Shown here piece after piece: positions 1 through 7,736 of a DNA stretch of 64,000 nt. Location: NCBI GenBank assembly GCA_900467745.1, contig UBQW01000001.1, forward strand, positions 1 through 64,000. The letters run 5' to 3'. Each line of letters begins with the position of its first letter. The stretch's first letter is position 1. The DNA comes from Hyphomicrobiales bacterium (GTDB lineage Bacteria > Pseudomonadota > Alphaproteobacteria > Rhizobiales > Rhizobiaceae). Position numbers and translations under genes: made by a program. The notes under the pieces are model-generated. The model was not told the DNA's origin, did not search any database, and was given only the letters and a program-made list of their open reading frames with translations.

Positions 1-144
1 CAGGTCTCGCTCGCCCAGGCCAGCCTGGCCGCAGCCGTCCAGCAGATGGCAACCGACTACGTCGCCCTCAACGTCGCCATCGGCGGCGGCTACAACCCGG
101 GTGGCAACGCTGCCCCGGTCAAGGTTGCCGCAAAGACAAACTGA
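1..144 (+). CDS. C-terminal end of an outer-membrane efflux protein (partial)
   Basis: The window opens inside this gene. The last 47 codons are open from base 1 to a TGA at 142-144. They encode a helix rich in Ala and Gln (VSLAQASLAAAVQQMATDYV) followed by ALNVAIGGGYNP, which resembles the end of the TolC/NodT outer-membrane factor family, where a closing helix repeat precedes a short periplasmic tail with a GGGW/Y-type motif. These proteins form the outer-membrane channel of tripartite efflux pumps. The start and the neighbouring pump genes lie outside the window, so the identification rests on a short fragment. A strong terminator follows 20 bases after the stop. Confidence 0.6.
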   Translation, partial: QVSLAQASLAAAVQQMATDYVALNVAIGGGYNPGGNAAPVKVAAKTN

Positions 145-163
145 GACGACGACAGAAATTGAG

Positions 164-193
164 AAAAAGCCCCGGTTCGCCGGGGCTTTTTTG
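164..193 (+). terminator. Rho-independent terminator after the efflux gene
   Basis: AAAAAGCCCCGG, a TTCG loop and CCGGGGCTTTTTT form a classic GC stem with a stable tetraloop and a T run. It lies just downstream of the partial efflux gene. Confidence 0.92.
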
Positions 194-319
194 AGCGCTC
201 GTCGTGTACGATACCGTAAGATACGCCCCTTGCTCATCCGCATCCTGTAAAATCGCTCCCGGTTTCGACTGATCGTCGCAACCGCTCCAGCACCAGTACG
301 GAAACAGGGGAGTGAGACA

Positions 320-577
320 ATGGGCAACTTGAAACCGCTAGGCACGGCGCTATTGGCCGGACTGTTCCTGGCGACCCTAGCCGATGTATCGTGGAGCACA
401 GAGCAGGCGCAGCAGCGCCAGGCGGGGCGTGACGTCAAGCAGACGACGCGGCAGAGCGCCCGCGATACCAAGCAGGATTGCCGCGCCGCCAATCAACAAA
501 GCAACGCGGCATGCCGGCAAGACAAGCGGCAGACCAAGCAGAGCGGTCGGCAAACCGCGCGCGACCTGAAATACTGA
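320..577 (+). CDS. Small exported Gln/Arg-rich protein, unknown function
   Basis: An 85-residue protein with a clear N-terminal signal peptide (residues 1-26, hydrophobic core ALLAGLFLATLA). The mature part is very polar, with repeated QxxRD and TKQ units and two Cys (DCRAANQQSNAAC), and has no recognisable domain. The ATG at 320 is preceded by a good Shine-Dalgarno (GGGGAG, about 305-311). The low-complexity Q/R/K/D composition suggests an extended or helical periplasmic protein. No function can be assigned. It stands alone between a terminator and a convergent ABC exporter gene. Confidence 0.7.
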   Translation: MGNLKPLGTALLAGLFLATLADVSWSTEQAQQRQAGRDVKQTTRQSARDTKQDCRAANQQSNAACRQDKRQTKQSGRQTARDLKY

Positions 578-642
578 AACGCCACGGGGACACGCAACGC
601 TCCGCTTCGATGAAGCGTTGCGTACCTCTCTAATGCCAGCAA

Positions 643-2481
643 TCACATGCTGGCCTGCACGCTGTGCAAGCCAGCATAAATCCCGTCGCGCGCCATCAGA
701 TCCTCGTGCCTGCCTTCCTCGACGATTCCGTCGGCGGTGAGCACGAGAATGCGGTCGGCGTGGCGGACCGTCGACAGGCGATGCGCGATGACGACGGTGG
801 TGCGCCCCTTGGCGAGTCCGAGCAGCGCCTGTTGCACCGCCCGTTCGCTCTCGTTGTCGAGCGCGCTGGTGGCCTCGTCGAAGATCAGGATCGCGGGGTT
901 CTTCAAAAACGCCCGCGCGATCGTCAACCGCTGCCGCTGCCCGCCCGAAAGCCGCACCCCGCGCTGGCCGATGTCTGTATCGTATCCGTCGGCAAGCGCC
1001 ATGATGAACTCATGCGCATTGGCCGCCCGCGCCGCTTCTTCCACCTCCGCATCGGTGGCATCCGGCCGCCCATAACGGAGATTGTCGGCTACCGAGCCGG
1101 CGAAGAGATAGACGTCCTGCTGCACCACGCCGACATGGCCCCGCAACGACGACAGCGTGACATCACGGATATCGGCGCCATCGATCAGGATCGACCCCGC
1201 CTGCACGTCGTATAAGCGGGGAATGAGCGAGCACAAAGTGCTCTTTCCCACGCCCGACGGGCCAACCAGCGCCACGAACTCGCCGGGCGCGATGGTGAAG
1301 GAGAGGTTCTCGAACACACCAGTCGTGTCAGCATCATAGCCGAAGCTGACATCCTCGAACCGGATTTCTCCCTTCGGCGCGGGAAGCGCGCGGGCACTTG
1401 GACGGTCGACGATATCGGGCTCGACATCGAGAATCTCCATCGCGCGCACGAAGCCGGTATATCCCTCCTGCCAGAGCCGCACGAAATTGGCGAGCCGCTG
1501 CACGGGATCGACGAGCACCGCCACGCAAAGCAGGAAGGTCAGGAGATCGGCCACCGTCATCGCCGACGACACGATCCTGATGCCGCCGATGACGATGACG
1601 AGGATGGTGATGAACTGCGCGAAGCTCTCCGTTCCCACGGAAAACCACGCCTCGCTGCGATAGCCATCGGCACGGCTCACGAGAAAGCGCTCGTTCTGAA
1701 CGGCAAAACGATCCCTCTCCAGCCCCTCATTGGCGAAGGACTGCACCACGCGGATGCCCGCGAGGCTGTCTTCCAGCCGCTCGTTGACGCCGGCGATCTG
1801 CTGCTTGCTGCGTTCCAGCGCTCGGTTCATGCGGCGATTGAAATGGAGCGCGTAGGCGACCGCGAGAGGTGTCAGCAACAGGATTAACCCCGCCAAAAGA
1901 GGATCGATATAGAAGAGCACCAGCATGGCGCCGCCATATTTGAGGATGGCGATCGAGACATCCTCGGGGCCATGGTGGAACAGCTCGCCAAGCCAGAGAG
2001 AATCGCTGGTGATGCGGCTCATCAGCTGCCCGGTGCGCTGGCGATCGTAGAAGCTGAAGGAGAGCTTCTGGCAATGATCGAACAGCTCCTGCCGGACGGC
2101 GGCTTCGATGCGCGCGCCCATCACATGGCCGCGATAATCGACGAAGAACACCGCGATCATCTGCACCGCGAGCAGCGCCAGCATCACGGCGCCGACCTTG
2201 AGGATCAGCACGGTGGCCTCCCCCGCATCCACGATCACGAGAAGGCGGTTAGTGACGATATTGGCGCAGATAGGCAACGCCACGGCGGTCGCCGCGACGA
2301 GAATGGCGCAGATGACATCGGCGCAGAGCAACGGCAGATGCGGACGGTAGTAGCTGAGAAACCGGGCGATCCAAGACCGGCGCCGCGCATGTCGATCGGC
2401 GGTGGTATCAGGCTCGGAAGTGGTCGGGAGTGGTTTACGACGCGGCGCGTCTTTTCGCGCGCGGGCGAATTGAATAGACAT
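643..2481 (-). CDS. ABC exporter, fused permease and ATPase (MsbA/LmrA type)
   Basis: A 612-residue half-transporter that would work as a homodimer in the inner membrane, exporting a lipid or drug-like substrate. Residues about 45-335 form a six-helix type-I exporter transmembrane domain. The ATPase follows with Walker A GPSGVGKST, Q-loop VVQQDVYLF, signature LSGGQRQR, Walker B ILIFDEATSALD and H-loop IAHRLST. The N terminus is polar and Arg-rich (residues 1-35). It is a single gene with no partner, convergent with the small exported-protein gene. The family does not reveal the substrate. Confidence 0.9.
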   Translation of the reverse strand: MSIQFARARKDAPRRKPLPTTSEPDTTADRHARRRSWIARFLSYYRPHLPLLCADVICAILVAATAVALPICANIVTNRLLVIVDAGEATVLILKVGAVMLALLAVQMIAVFFVDYRGHVMGARIEAAVRQELFDHCQKLSFSFYDRQRTGQLMSRITSDSLWLGELFHHGPEDVSIAILKYGGAMLVLFYIDPLLAGLILLLTPLAVAYALHFNRRMNRALERSKQQIAGVNERLEDSLAGIRVVQSFANEGLERDRFAVQNERFLVSRADGYRSEAWFSVGTESFAQFITILVIVIGGIRIVSSAMTVADLLTFLLCVAVLVDPVQRLANFVRLWQEGYTGFVRAMEILDVEPDIVDRPSARALPAPKGEIRFEDVSFGYDADTTGVFENLSFTIAPGEFVALVGPSGVGKSTLCSLIPRLYDVQAGSILIDGADIRDVTLSSLRGHVGVVQQDVYLFAGSVADNLRYGRPDATDAEVEEAARAANAHEFIMALADGYDTDIGQRGVRLSGGQRQRLTIARAFLKNPAILIFDEATSALDNESERAVQQALLGLAKGRTTVVIAHRLSTVRHADRILVLTADGIVEEGRHEDLMARDGIYAGLHSVQASM

Positions 2482-2876
2482 GAAGCGGAGTGTCCTTGTG
2501 AGTGATCGTTCCTTTCGTTCTGGACAGGATCGCTTTCATGACAGTCTCCCTGGACGAGTTTGCGTTCAGCTTCGCGCCATCCTTAACAGATCAGACGCCA
2601 AGCCGCAAAGGCCGCTCCGGGCAGAAAATCAGAAAAACACGCTTAACGTGCGTTAACGGCGCGGGCCACGCGTCGGCCGGCCATTCGGCCTTTACCCAGG
2701 ATTTCGAACCGGATCGAGACATTTCGGCCTCTGTTGCCAGCCGTTTTTGGTCCATCGTTTCGTTCCGCGACAGCGCGTCTGTCGCAGCCTGAAACACCCG
2801 CAAGCCTTAACCTTACTGGGTAACCAATCCATTAGCATCCTGTTGAAAACGAAGGCGGTTATGGCAATCTTCAGCC
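2482..2876. other. 395-base divergent intergenic region with a palindrome
   Basis: This lies between the leftward ABC exporter gene and a rightward small gene. The one clear structure is a palindrome, TTAACG-TG-CGTTAA, at 2643-2656, within a cluster of TTAAC-type half sites. It could be an operator for either gene. I see no convincing ORF: the overlapping open frames lack ribosome sites and have poor composition. Confidence 0.4.
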
Positions 2877-3101
2877 ATGACAAACATCCGCTCTCCAAGA
2901 TCCAACGCCGATGATATGGGACGGTCGCGGGAATGCGAAAGCGTCTGCAAAGGGGCGATAACCGAAGTTGTCCGTCGCGCAATCGCGGCGGGATGGCGTG
3001 AAGCAGAAATCGCGCTTCACCTGGCAGACGCAGCAGAAGATTATGTCATCTACCTGGCAACCAAGCCGGACCGTCGCCTGAGGGCGGCAAACAACAACTA
3101 G
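2877..3101 (+). CDS. Small conserved-type rhizobial protein, unknown function
   Basis: A 74-residue soluble protein. Its central part (VVRRAIAAGWREAEIALHLA, then DAAEDYVIYLATK) is predicted helical and resembles short hypothetical proteins common in Rhizobiaceae with an AAGW-x-E-x-E-x-A core. It has no signal peptide and no catalytic motif. A hairpin terminator lies about 150 bases downstream on the same strand. The ATG at 2877 follows a weak ribosome site, so the start and the gene itself are moderately supported. Confidence 0.55.
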   Translation: MTNIRSPRSNADDMGRSRECESVCKGAITEVVRRAIAAGWREAEIALHLADAAEDYVIYLATKPDRRLRAANNN

Positions 3102-3249
3102 TTGCGAATGGGGGCGACTGACGTCGCCGGAGCAAGGCCTGCTTACGAGGGGAAGCGACCTGCCTGCTTCGAAACATACGCATCGAGACTGCCTGCGGCG
3201 CCATCGCCGCACGATGATTTGAGAGCGGCGTCCCACCCGCCGAACAACA

Positions 3250-3282
3250 GCATGGCCTCTCAAACGAGGCCATGCGGTTTTA
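3250..3282 (+). terminator. Hairpin terminator
   Basis: GCATGGCCTC (3250-3259) pairs with GAGGCCATGC (3266-3275) across a CAAACG loop, followed by GGTTTTAT. Orientation fits the small gene at 2877-3101 better than the leftward gene at 3326. Just downstream, two near-repeats of CCTTGCTGGCT(C/T)A occur at about 3297-3328. Confidence 0.7.
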
Positions 3283-3325
3283 TCTTTCCGGGCTCAGCCT
3301 TGCTGGCTCAGCCGGCCTTGCTGGC

Positions 3326-4171
3326 TTAACCCTGCGGCCGGTTTCTGAAGGCCTCGGCTTCCGCGTAGAACTTCTTTTCCCACTCCTTGTGGTTATCCAG
3401 TCCTTCGCGGATGAACGGCGTGAAGACGGCGAGGTTCATCAGCGCCCAGTTGACGAAGCGGGCCGGAAACTTCAACGGCTTGTCGAAGTCGACGAACAGC
3501 ACCACGCGGGTCTTGTCCGTGTGGTTCCAGGCCTCATGCTCGTAGGCATCGTCGAAGATCAGGGCCTTGCCCTCCTGCCAGTGGCAGATCTGGTCCTTGA
3601 CGCGGATGGCGAGCTTGTCGGCCGGCTCCGGCACGATCATGCCGACATGCAGGCGCAGCACGCCGTTATAGGGGCCACGATGCGCCGGCAGATGCTTGCC
3701 CGGCTCGAAGATCGAAAACATCGCCGTCTTCAGACCGGGGATCTTCTGCACCGCGCGCCAGGTTTCCGGGCACTGCGCGATGTTCTGTTCCGACTTCACG
3801 CCGAAACCGAGGAGGAAGAAGGTCTTCCAGCCGGAATCGGTCGAGATCGTCTTCACGTCGGTCGAGATATCCTGGAAGGTCGGCAGCTCGCTCTGGCGCA
3901 CCAGCACGCGCTCCAGCTCGGCGCGGATCTGCGGGTAAGCGGCCTCGACCTCTTTCGCCCAGGGGAAGGTGGCGTTGTCGTAGACCGGCGGATTGCCGAG
4001 CTTGGCGTATTTGTAATTCAGCTTCTCCGCCCAGGCGACGATGCCCATGAAGAACCGGGTAACCGGGCTTGGGCGGCCCATCGGGGCGATGCCGGAGGTG
4101 CCGAAGGTCTGTCCCTCGGGCTTGGAATCTGCGGCTTTTGGGGAGGTAAGGTCAGCGGTGCTGTCAGTCAT
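3326..4171 (-). CDS. LpxO/OlsC-type aspartyl/asparaginyl beta-hydroxylase family lipid hydroxylase
   Basis: A 281-residue Fe(II)/2-oxoglutarate dioxygenase of the aspartyl/asparaginyl beta-hydroxylase family. The catalytic core has HRGPYNGVLRLHVGM (about residues 164-178), giving the first metal His and the following Arg/His region, and a later DDAYEHEAWN providing the second metal-binding part. The family includes Salmonella LpxO (2-hydroxylation of a lipid A acyl chain) and Rhizobium OlsC (hydroxylation of the secondary fatty acid of ornithine lipids). Both are membrane-lipid modifications linked to acid and temperature tolerance. Sequence reading alone does not separate them. The gene is monocistronic on the minus strand. 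Confidence 0.8.
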   Translation of the reverse strand: MTDSTADLTSPKAADSKPEGQTFGTSGIAPMGRPSPVTRFFMGIVAWAEKLNYKYAKLGNPPVYDNATFPWAKEVEAAYPQIRAELERVLVRQSELPTFQDISTDVKTISTDSGWKTFFLLGFGVKSEQNIAQCPETWRAVQKIPGLKTAMFSIFEPGKHLPAHRGPYNGVLRLHVGMIVPEPADKLAIRVKDQICHWQEGKALIFDDAYEHEAWNHTDKTRVVLFVDFDKPLKFPARFVNWALMNLAVFTPFIREGLDNHKEWEKKFYAEAEAFRNRPQG

Positions 4172-4342
4172 GGGTGTTCCAATGCGCGATGCTTAAACTG
4201 TCATCTGTCACTCAGGATATGGACATCGCAGCCGATTGCGCAAGTCAGGCCTCCGTGAGGTGAGGTCAAATATCGCGACCCCGGGGGCCATCTCCCCTGG
4301 TGACTGGGGGCTTTCCTCGCATACGACCGGATTCCATTAAAA

Positions 4343-4684
4343 TCAATGGGAGACCGATTTGGAGAACAGGTTGACCACGAGCACGCCCGCGATGATCAGC
4401 CCAAGGCCGATGACAGCAGGCGTATCCAGCCGCTGCTTGAAATAGATGAGGCCGACGCTGGAAATCAGGACAATACCGAGTCCGCTCCAGATCGCATAGG
4501 CAATGCCCACAGGGATCACCTTCAGCGTCTGCGACAGGCAATAGAAGGAGGCGGCATAGCACGCAACCATCAGCGCGGTCGGCCAGAACCGACTGAACTG
4601 CTGCGAGAGCTGCAGCGCCGTCGTGCCGATGACTTCGAGCGCGATCGCCGTAAACAAAAGCGCATAGACCGCAACCGGTGCCAT
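4343..4684 (-). CDS. Small multidrug resistance (SMR/EmrE-type) efflux protein
   Basis: A 113-residue four-helix inner-membrane protein. The key acidic residue sits in helix 1 (AIALEVIGTTAL, Glu at about residue 17), and helix 3 holds the IPVGIAYAIWSGLGI signature with the conserved GIAYAIW and Trp. SMR proteins are dual-topology dimers exporting cationic drugs or guanidinium compounds by proton antiport. It lies 27 bases downstream of the TetR gene on the same strand and is almost certainly co-transcribed with it and repressed by it. Confidence 0.92.
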   Translation of the reverse strand: MAPVAVYALLFTAIALEVIGTTALQLSQQFSRFWPTALMVACYAASFYCLSQTLKVIPVGIAYAIWSGLGIVLISSVGLIYFKQRLDTPAVIGLGLIIAGVLVVNLFSKSVSH

Positions 4685-4711
4685 GATGGTTTATCCTCTA
4701 TTGCAGGGAAG

Positions 4712-5272
4712 TTAGCGTGCGGTCAGCTCGACCAGGCGTGCCAGAAGCGCCTGGCGCTGCGTGTCGTCGGAGGCGCCACCGATCATGTCGGCGAGCCAGA
4801 GGCCATCGGCCGCGAAGCGCACGATCTGCGCATCGATAGACGAGTCCGTGCCTACATATTCCTCGATCCGCCCGTCGATCCACTCCCCCCAGCGCTGCCG
4901 CAGCCGCGGCTCGGCCAGAAGCGCGATCGTCACCTGCGCCCAGTGGCCGGCATCGTCAGGGCTGTCGCGCAAGCCGGCGACGGCGTTGAGGTAGGCGCGC
5001 GTGAAACGGCCGTGCGGCACCGGATCCTCGCGCATGCGCTCGTCGAGATCGGCATCGAAGCGCGCCAGGAGATCCTCGAAAAGCGCATCCAGCAACGCGT
5101 TCTTGGTCGGGAAATGGTGGAGAAGCCCACCCTTGCTGACCCCTGACGCGCCGGACACGGCATCGAGCGTCACAGCACTCATCCCCTGCTCGTTCGTCAG
5201 GCGCGCGGCGACATCCAGCAGCTGCTGGCGGACGATGGCGGGTTGCTTGCGGCGGTGATGAGCGTTTGACAT
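4712..5272 (-). CDS. TetR-family repressor of the adjacent SMR efflux gene
   Basis: A 186-residue TetR regulator. The N-terminal helix-turn-helix is typical: VRQQLLDVAARLTNEQGM, then VSKGGLLHHFPTKNALLDAL (residues about 12-65). The C-terminal part is a variable ligand-binding and dimerisation domain. It heads a two-gene operon with the SMR transporter, and a perfect palindrome lies 14 bases upstream of its start. This is the usual arrangement of an autoregulated drug-efflux repressor. The inducer is unknown. Confidence 0.9.
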   Translation of the reverse strand: MSNAHHRRKQPAIVRQQLLDVAARLTNEQGMSAVTLDAVSGASGVSKGGLLHHFPTKNALLDALFEDLLARFDADLDERMREDPVPHGRFTRAYLNAVAGLRDSPDDAGHWAQVTIALLAEPRLRQRWGEWIDGRIEEYVGTDSSIDAQIVRFAADGLWLADMIGGASDDTQRQALLARLVELTAR

Positions 5273-5286
5273 GATGCATAAAGATA

Positions 5287-5300
5287 CCGTCTGGACGGTT
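5287..5300 (-). promoter_or_regulatory. Perfect TetR operator palindrome
   Basis: ACCGTC-TG-GACGGT, flanked by AT (5285-5286) and TTT, is a perfect inverted repeat of the kind bound by QacR/AcrR-type TetR dimers. It lies 14 bases before the repressor start codon, where binding would block transcription of the tetR-SMR operon. Confidence 0.8.
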
Positions 5301-5425
5301 TTGTCAAGATGTCCTGAATTTCGATCACCGAGGTTGGCGCGAAATGTCGCGCTTGGTAGTGCTGGTTACGGTTGCGATCGAGACTGTGGCGGTGCATGAA
5401 GGAACAAGCTGTGAGGAGCCGCGCC

Positions 5426-5815
5426 GTGAGCGAGAACACCATTACACTTTACGAGGCCGTCGGCGGCGACGCGACGATCCGGGCGCTGTCGCATCGTTTC
5501 TACGAGCTGATGGACACGCTGCCGGAGGCGAGCCACGTCCGCGCGGTTCACCCGCCGACGCTCGAGGGCAGCGAAGCGAAATTCTACGAATACCTGACCG
5601 GCTATCTCGGCGGCCCGCCTGTCTATGTCGAGAAATACGGCCATCCGCGCCTGAGAAGCCGCCACTTCATCGCCGAGATCGGCCCCGTCGAGCGTGACGA
5701 GTGGCTCTTATGCTTCCGCCAGGCGCTGGAAGAGACTGTTCCGAACCCGAAGCTGCGCGAAATCATCCTTCCGCCGATCGAGCGGCTGGCCGATCACATG
5801 CAGAACAAGCAATAG
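5426..5815 (+). CDS. Group II truncated haemoglobin (trHbO type)
   Basis: A 129-residue 2-on-2 globin if started at the GTG at 5426, which has GAGGAG 8 bases upstream; upstream in-frame ATGs have no such site. Family features are TLYEAVGGDATIRALSHRFYELMD (B helix with FY), the proximal-His region RLRSRHFIAEIG, and the group II Trp in DEWLLCFRQALEE. These globins bind O2 or NO and are linked to NO or peroxide detoxification, or O2 handling at low tension. A DUF423 gene follows 10 bases later, so the two may be co-transcribed. No iron or FNR box was evident upstream. Confidence 0.88.
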   Translation: MSENTITLYEAVGGDATIRALSHRFYELMDTLPEASHVRAVHPPTLEGSEAKFYEYLTGYLGGPPVYVEKYGHPRLRSRHFIAEIGPVERDEWLLCFRQALEETVPNPKLREIILPPIERLADHMQNKQ

Positions 5816-5825
5816 GCTCCGTATA

Positions 5826-6200
5826 ATGACACTCAATCAGCGCTTCTCGCCACTTTTCCTGGTGCTCTCAGGCCTCTTCGGCTTCGCCGGCGTGGCGCTG
5901 GCCGCAGCCGCCGCTCACCTTGACGGCGACGGACACTTCCTCGCCTCGGCATCCGCCATGTGCCTCGCCCACGCCCCTGCCCTGTTGGCACTGGCATTGG
6001 CGGGCGAAAAGCTGAAGACCGCATGGCTCGCCGGGCTCCTTATGGGCGTCGGCACGCTGCTCTTTTCAGGCGATCTGGTGACGCTTCGCTTTGCAGGCTC
6101 TGGCCTGTTTCCGATGGCGGCGCCCACGGGCGGCTTCGCCATGATGTTCGGCTGGCTGGCGATCGCCGCCGGCGCCGTCTTCCGCAACCGCGCCGGATGA
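5826..6200 (+). CDS. DUF423 (YgdD-type) membrane protein
   Basis: A 124-residue protein with about four transmembrane segments. The family pattern of small, Gly/Ala-rich helices is visible: SGLFGFAGVALAAAAAHL at the N terminus, a central GVGTLLFSGDL, and PTGGFAMMFGWLAIAAGA near the end. The GTLLFSGDL and PxGGxxxxxGW motifs are typical of DUF423. The start at 5826 is preferred because it begins right at the first transmembrane segment and 10 bases after the globin stop. Function unknown. Confidence 0.8.
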   Translation: MTLNQRFSPLFLVLSGLFGFAGVALAAAAAHLDGDGHFLASASAMCLAHAPALLALALAGEKLKTAWLAGLLMGVGTLLFSGDLVTLRFAGSGLFPMAAPTGGFAMMFGWLAIAAGAVFRNRAG

Positions 6201-6217
6201 TCTGCTGAGACTAACGG

Positions 6218-6589
6218 TTATGCCTGCTGCGGGATGCGTCCGAAGCGCAGCAGATTGCCATGCGGATCGTGGATGTAGAACTCTTGCATGTTCCACGGCC
6301 GCACCGTCATGTCGCTGAGTTTCTCGACGCCGCGCGCCCTGTATTCCGCGTGAAGCGCGCCGATGCCGCCGCCGCGCAGATAGACGGATGTGCGCTCGCA
6401 GAGCGACCGATCGTCCGTCAGCCAAAAATGCAGCTCCATCTCGTCGCGCCGCAGGATGAGATAGTCCTTGTCCTGATAGACGATCGTCTCGAAGCCGAGC
6501 CCGCCGCGATAAAAGGACAGCGTCTCTCCTATGTCGAGCGACGGCAAAACCGGAAGAACCTCGATACGGTCAGGATTGTCAGCCACCAT
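6218..6589 (-). CDS. VOC (glyoxalase/bleomycin-resistance/dioxygenase) superfamily protein
   Basis: A 123-residue single VOC-fold protein. Two beta-alpha-beta-beta-beta modules are readable: VLPSLDIGETLSFYRGGLGF at the start, ELHFWLTDDR in the middle, and FYIHDPHGNLLRFGRI at the end, which is the hallmark C-terminal strand with the metal-site or substrate-site Glu position replaced. It is most like bleomycin-resistance-type proteins, but substrate and activity cannot be deduced. It is the last gene of the leftward DUF2325-monooxygenase operon, 3 bases after the monooxygenase stop. Confidence 0.75.
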   Translation of the reverse strand: MVADNPDRIEVLPVLPSLDIGETLSFYRGGLGFETIVYQDKDYLILRRDEMELHFWLTDDRSLCERTSVYLRGGGIGALHAEYRARGVEKLSDMTVRPWNMQEFYIHDPHGNLLRFGRIPQQA

Positions 6590-6592
6590 CGC

Positions 6593-6907
6593 TCAGATCC
6601 CGTCCACGACCTGAAAGCCCTCGAACACGGGCGGCCCCTTGTACATCGCCTTGCGGTCGCCGGCATTGCGATGGGCGGCGCGGAACTGCTCCGACTTCGT
6701 CCAGCTGAGGAAATCCTCTTCGCTGCGCCAGATGGTGTGCGAGGAAAACAGCGTATAGCCCTCCTCCGCATTCTCGCGGCCGCGCAGCAACCTGAATTCC
6801 ACGAAGCCGGGCACGTCCGAAAGGCTGGAATCGCGGTTGCGCCAGACGCTTTCGAATTCCGTTTCCGACCCGATCGATACCTTGAAGCGGTTCATTGCGA
6901 TAAACAT
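6593..6907 (-). CDS. IsdG/HmuQ-type haem-degrading monooxygenase family protein
   Basis: A 104-residue antibiotic-biosynthesis-monooxygenase-fold protein. The N-terminal FIAMNRFKV strand holds the Asn that IsdG-type enzymes use at the haem; SHTIWRSEEDFLSWTKSEQF supplies the conserved Trp; and AAHRNAGD supplies the proximal His. These are the catalytic residues of bacterial non-canonical haem oxygenases (IsdG, rhizobial HmuQ/HmuD), which open haem to release iron. The family N terminus supports the ATG at 6907; a GTG at 6919 overlaps the upstream stop and is an alternative. Position in an operon with an iron-box upstream fits this role. Confidence 0.82.
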   Translation of the reverse strand: MFIAMNRFKVSIGSETEFESVWRNRDSSLSDVPGFVEFRLLRGRENAEEGYTLFSSHTIWRSEEDFLSWTKSEQFRAAHRNAGDRKAMYKGPPVFEGFQVVDGI

Positions 6908-6915
6908 GGGAACAC

Positions 6916-7185
6916 TCACGCCTTGCGTTTCCTCTCGGCCTCGGGAGCCTCGAAGGCTACCACGTTCCGGCCGTCGAGCGCATCCCGTCCAAGCGGCTTT
7001 TCCGGCAATTCGCCGGGCATGCGCGCTTCCCAGATCGGAAACTGCTCGACATTGGGATAGTACCTGCGCCGCTCTTCGCGTTCCATCATCAGCTCATAGA
7101 GTTCGGGAACCATGCCATCGCCATTGTGGGCGGCCAGCTTGTGCAGGCCGATCAACGTGTACCCTTCCGGGTGTCTATCGCTCAT
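6916..7185 (-). CDS. Small protein of the haem-degradation operon, unknown function
   Basis: An 89-residue soluble protein that I do not recognise. The start is taken at the ATG at 7185, which overlaps the DUF2325 stop by four bases (translational coupling); an upstream in-frame start would read through that gene. Visible features are a helical N terminus (GYTLIGLHKLAAHNGDGMVP), an acidic/basic helix (ELYELMMEREERRRYYP) and a Lys/Arg tail. Its end touches the monooxygenase gene. Tight packing implies a role with haem or iron handling, but that is inference only. Confidence 0.65.
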   Translation of the reverse strand: MSDRHPEGYTLIGLHKLAAHNGDGMVPELYELMMEREERRRYYPNVEQFPIWEARMPGELPEKPLGRDALDGRNVVAFEAPEAERKRKA

Positions 7186-7589
7186 CGGGTGGCGTTTCGC
7201 TCGTTCATGGTCGTCAGCGCCCGCTCGAGGCTGGACTTGCTGCCGTTGCGCAGCGGAATGAAGGTCTTGCCGAACTTCTTGCAGCCGGTCTTTACCCTCA
7301 AGCACGCATCATGGCTGATACAGTCGATCGGGCAGAAGACGCAGTCGACCGAAGGAAGCACCGTATCGATGCGCGATACCGCCTCACGCAGGCCTCCATC
7401 GTGGTGGATCAGCTCGGCGCCGAAGTTGCTGGCGATCTGGCGCAGATGCGCCACCTGGCAGTCACGCCCGCCGACATAAAGGAAGCTGCGGCCATCGAGC
7501 TTGGAACGTCCGGAGGTCTCTTCAACCGTGCTTGTATCCGCACTCACGCGGATTTCCCGGTTAGAACCCTTCTTCGCCTTACGCGCCAT
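7182..7589 (-). CDS. DUF2325 family protein
   Basis: A 135-residue protein with a basic N-terminal tail and the DUF2325 core (about residues 35-130). The core runs SFLYVGGRDCQVAHLRQIA, ELIHHDGGLREAVSRI, then the Cys-rich VFCPIDCISHDACLRVKTGCKKF, typical of this family. Its conserved Cys/His suggest metal or haem-dependent sensing, but no biochemical role is established to my knowledge. It is the first gene of a four-gene operon ending in a VOC protein, below a TGA-N9-TCA iron box, so iron-repressed expression is likely. Confidence 0.85.
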   Translation of the reverse strand: MARKAKKGSNREIRVSADTSTVEETSGRSKLDGRSFLYVGGRDCQVAHLRQIASNFGAELIHHDGGLREAVSRIDTVLPSVDCVFCPIDCISHDACLRVKTGCKKFGKTFIPLRNGSKSSLERALTTMNERNATR

Positions 7590-7679
7590 TGACCACCCGT
7601 TGCTTCATTGATCGGCACACGATTGCTGCGTGTGTGGGTGGACCTTATTAAACTTGATTTTTATAGTAAAGTATAAAGT

Positions 7680-7694
7680 TGATTATTTTCATCA
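7680..7694 (-). promoter_or_regulatory. Iron-responsive (RirA-type, IRO) box
   Basis: TGA-TTATTTTCA-TCA matches the TGA-N9-TCA IRO consensus bound by RirA in rhizobia. It lies in an AT-rich stretch 91 bases upstream of the DUF2325 operon, where it would overlap promoter elements. The same motif recurs at 9623-9637. Confidence 0.65.
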
Positions 7695-7706
7695 TATTTT
7701 CTCAAG

Positions 7707-7728
7707 GGCCCGATTTTATCATCGGGCC
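7707..7728 (-). terminator. Hairpin after tonB
   Basis: GGCCCGAT (7707-7714) pairs with ATCGGGCC (7721-7728) across TTTATC. It sits 9 bases past the tonB stop and probably ends the tonB transcript, though no T run follows on either strand. Confidence 0.5.
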
Positions 7729-7736
7729 GCTTGTCG

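Noticed and set aside
2643..2656. CtrA site
   Set aside because: CtrA sites are TTAA-N7-TTAA; here the spacing is six and the sequence is a true dyad, so I list it only as an unidentified palindrome.
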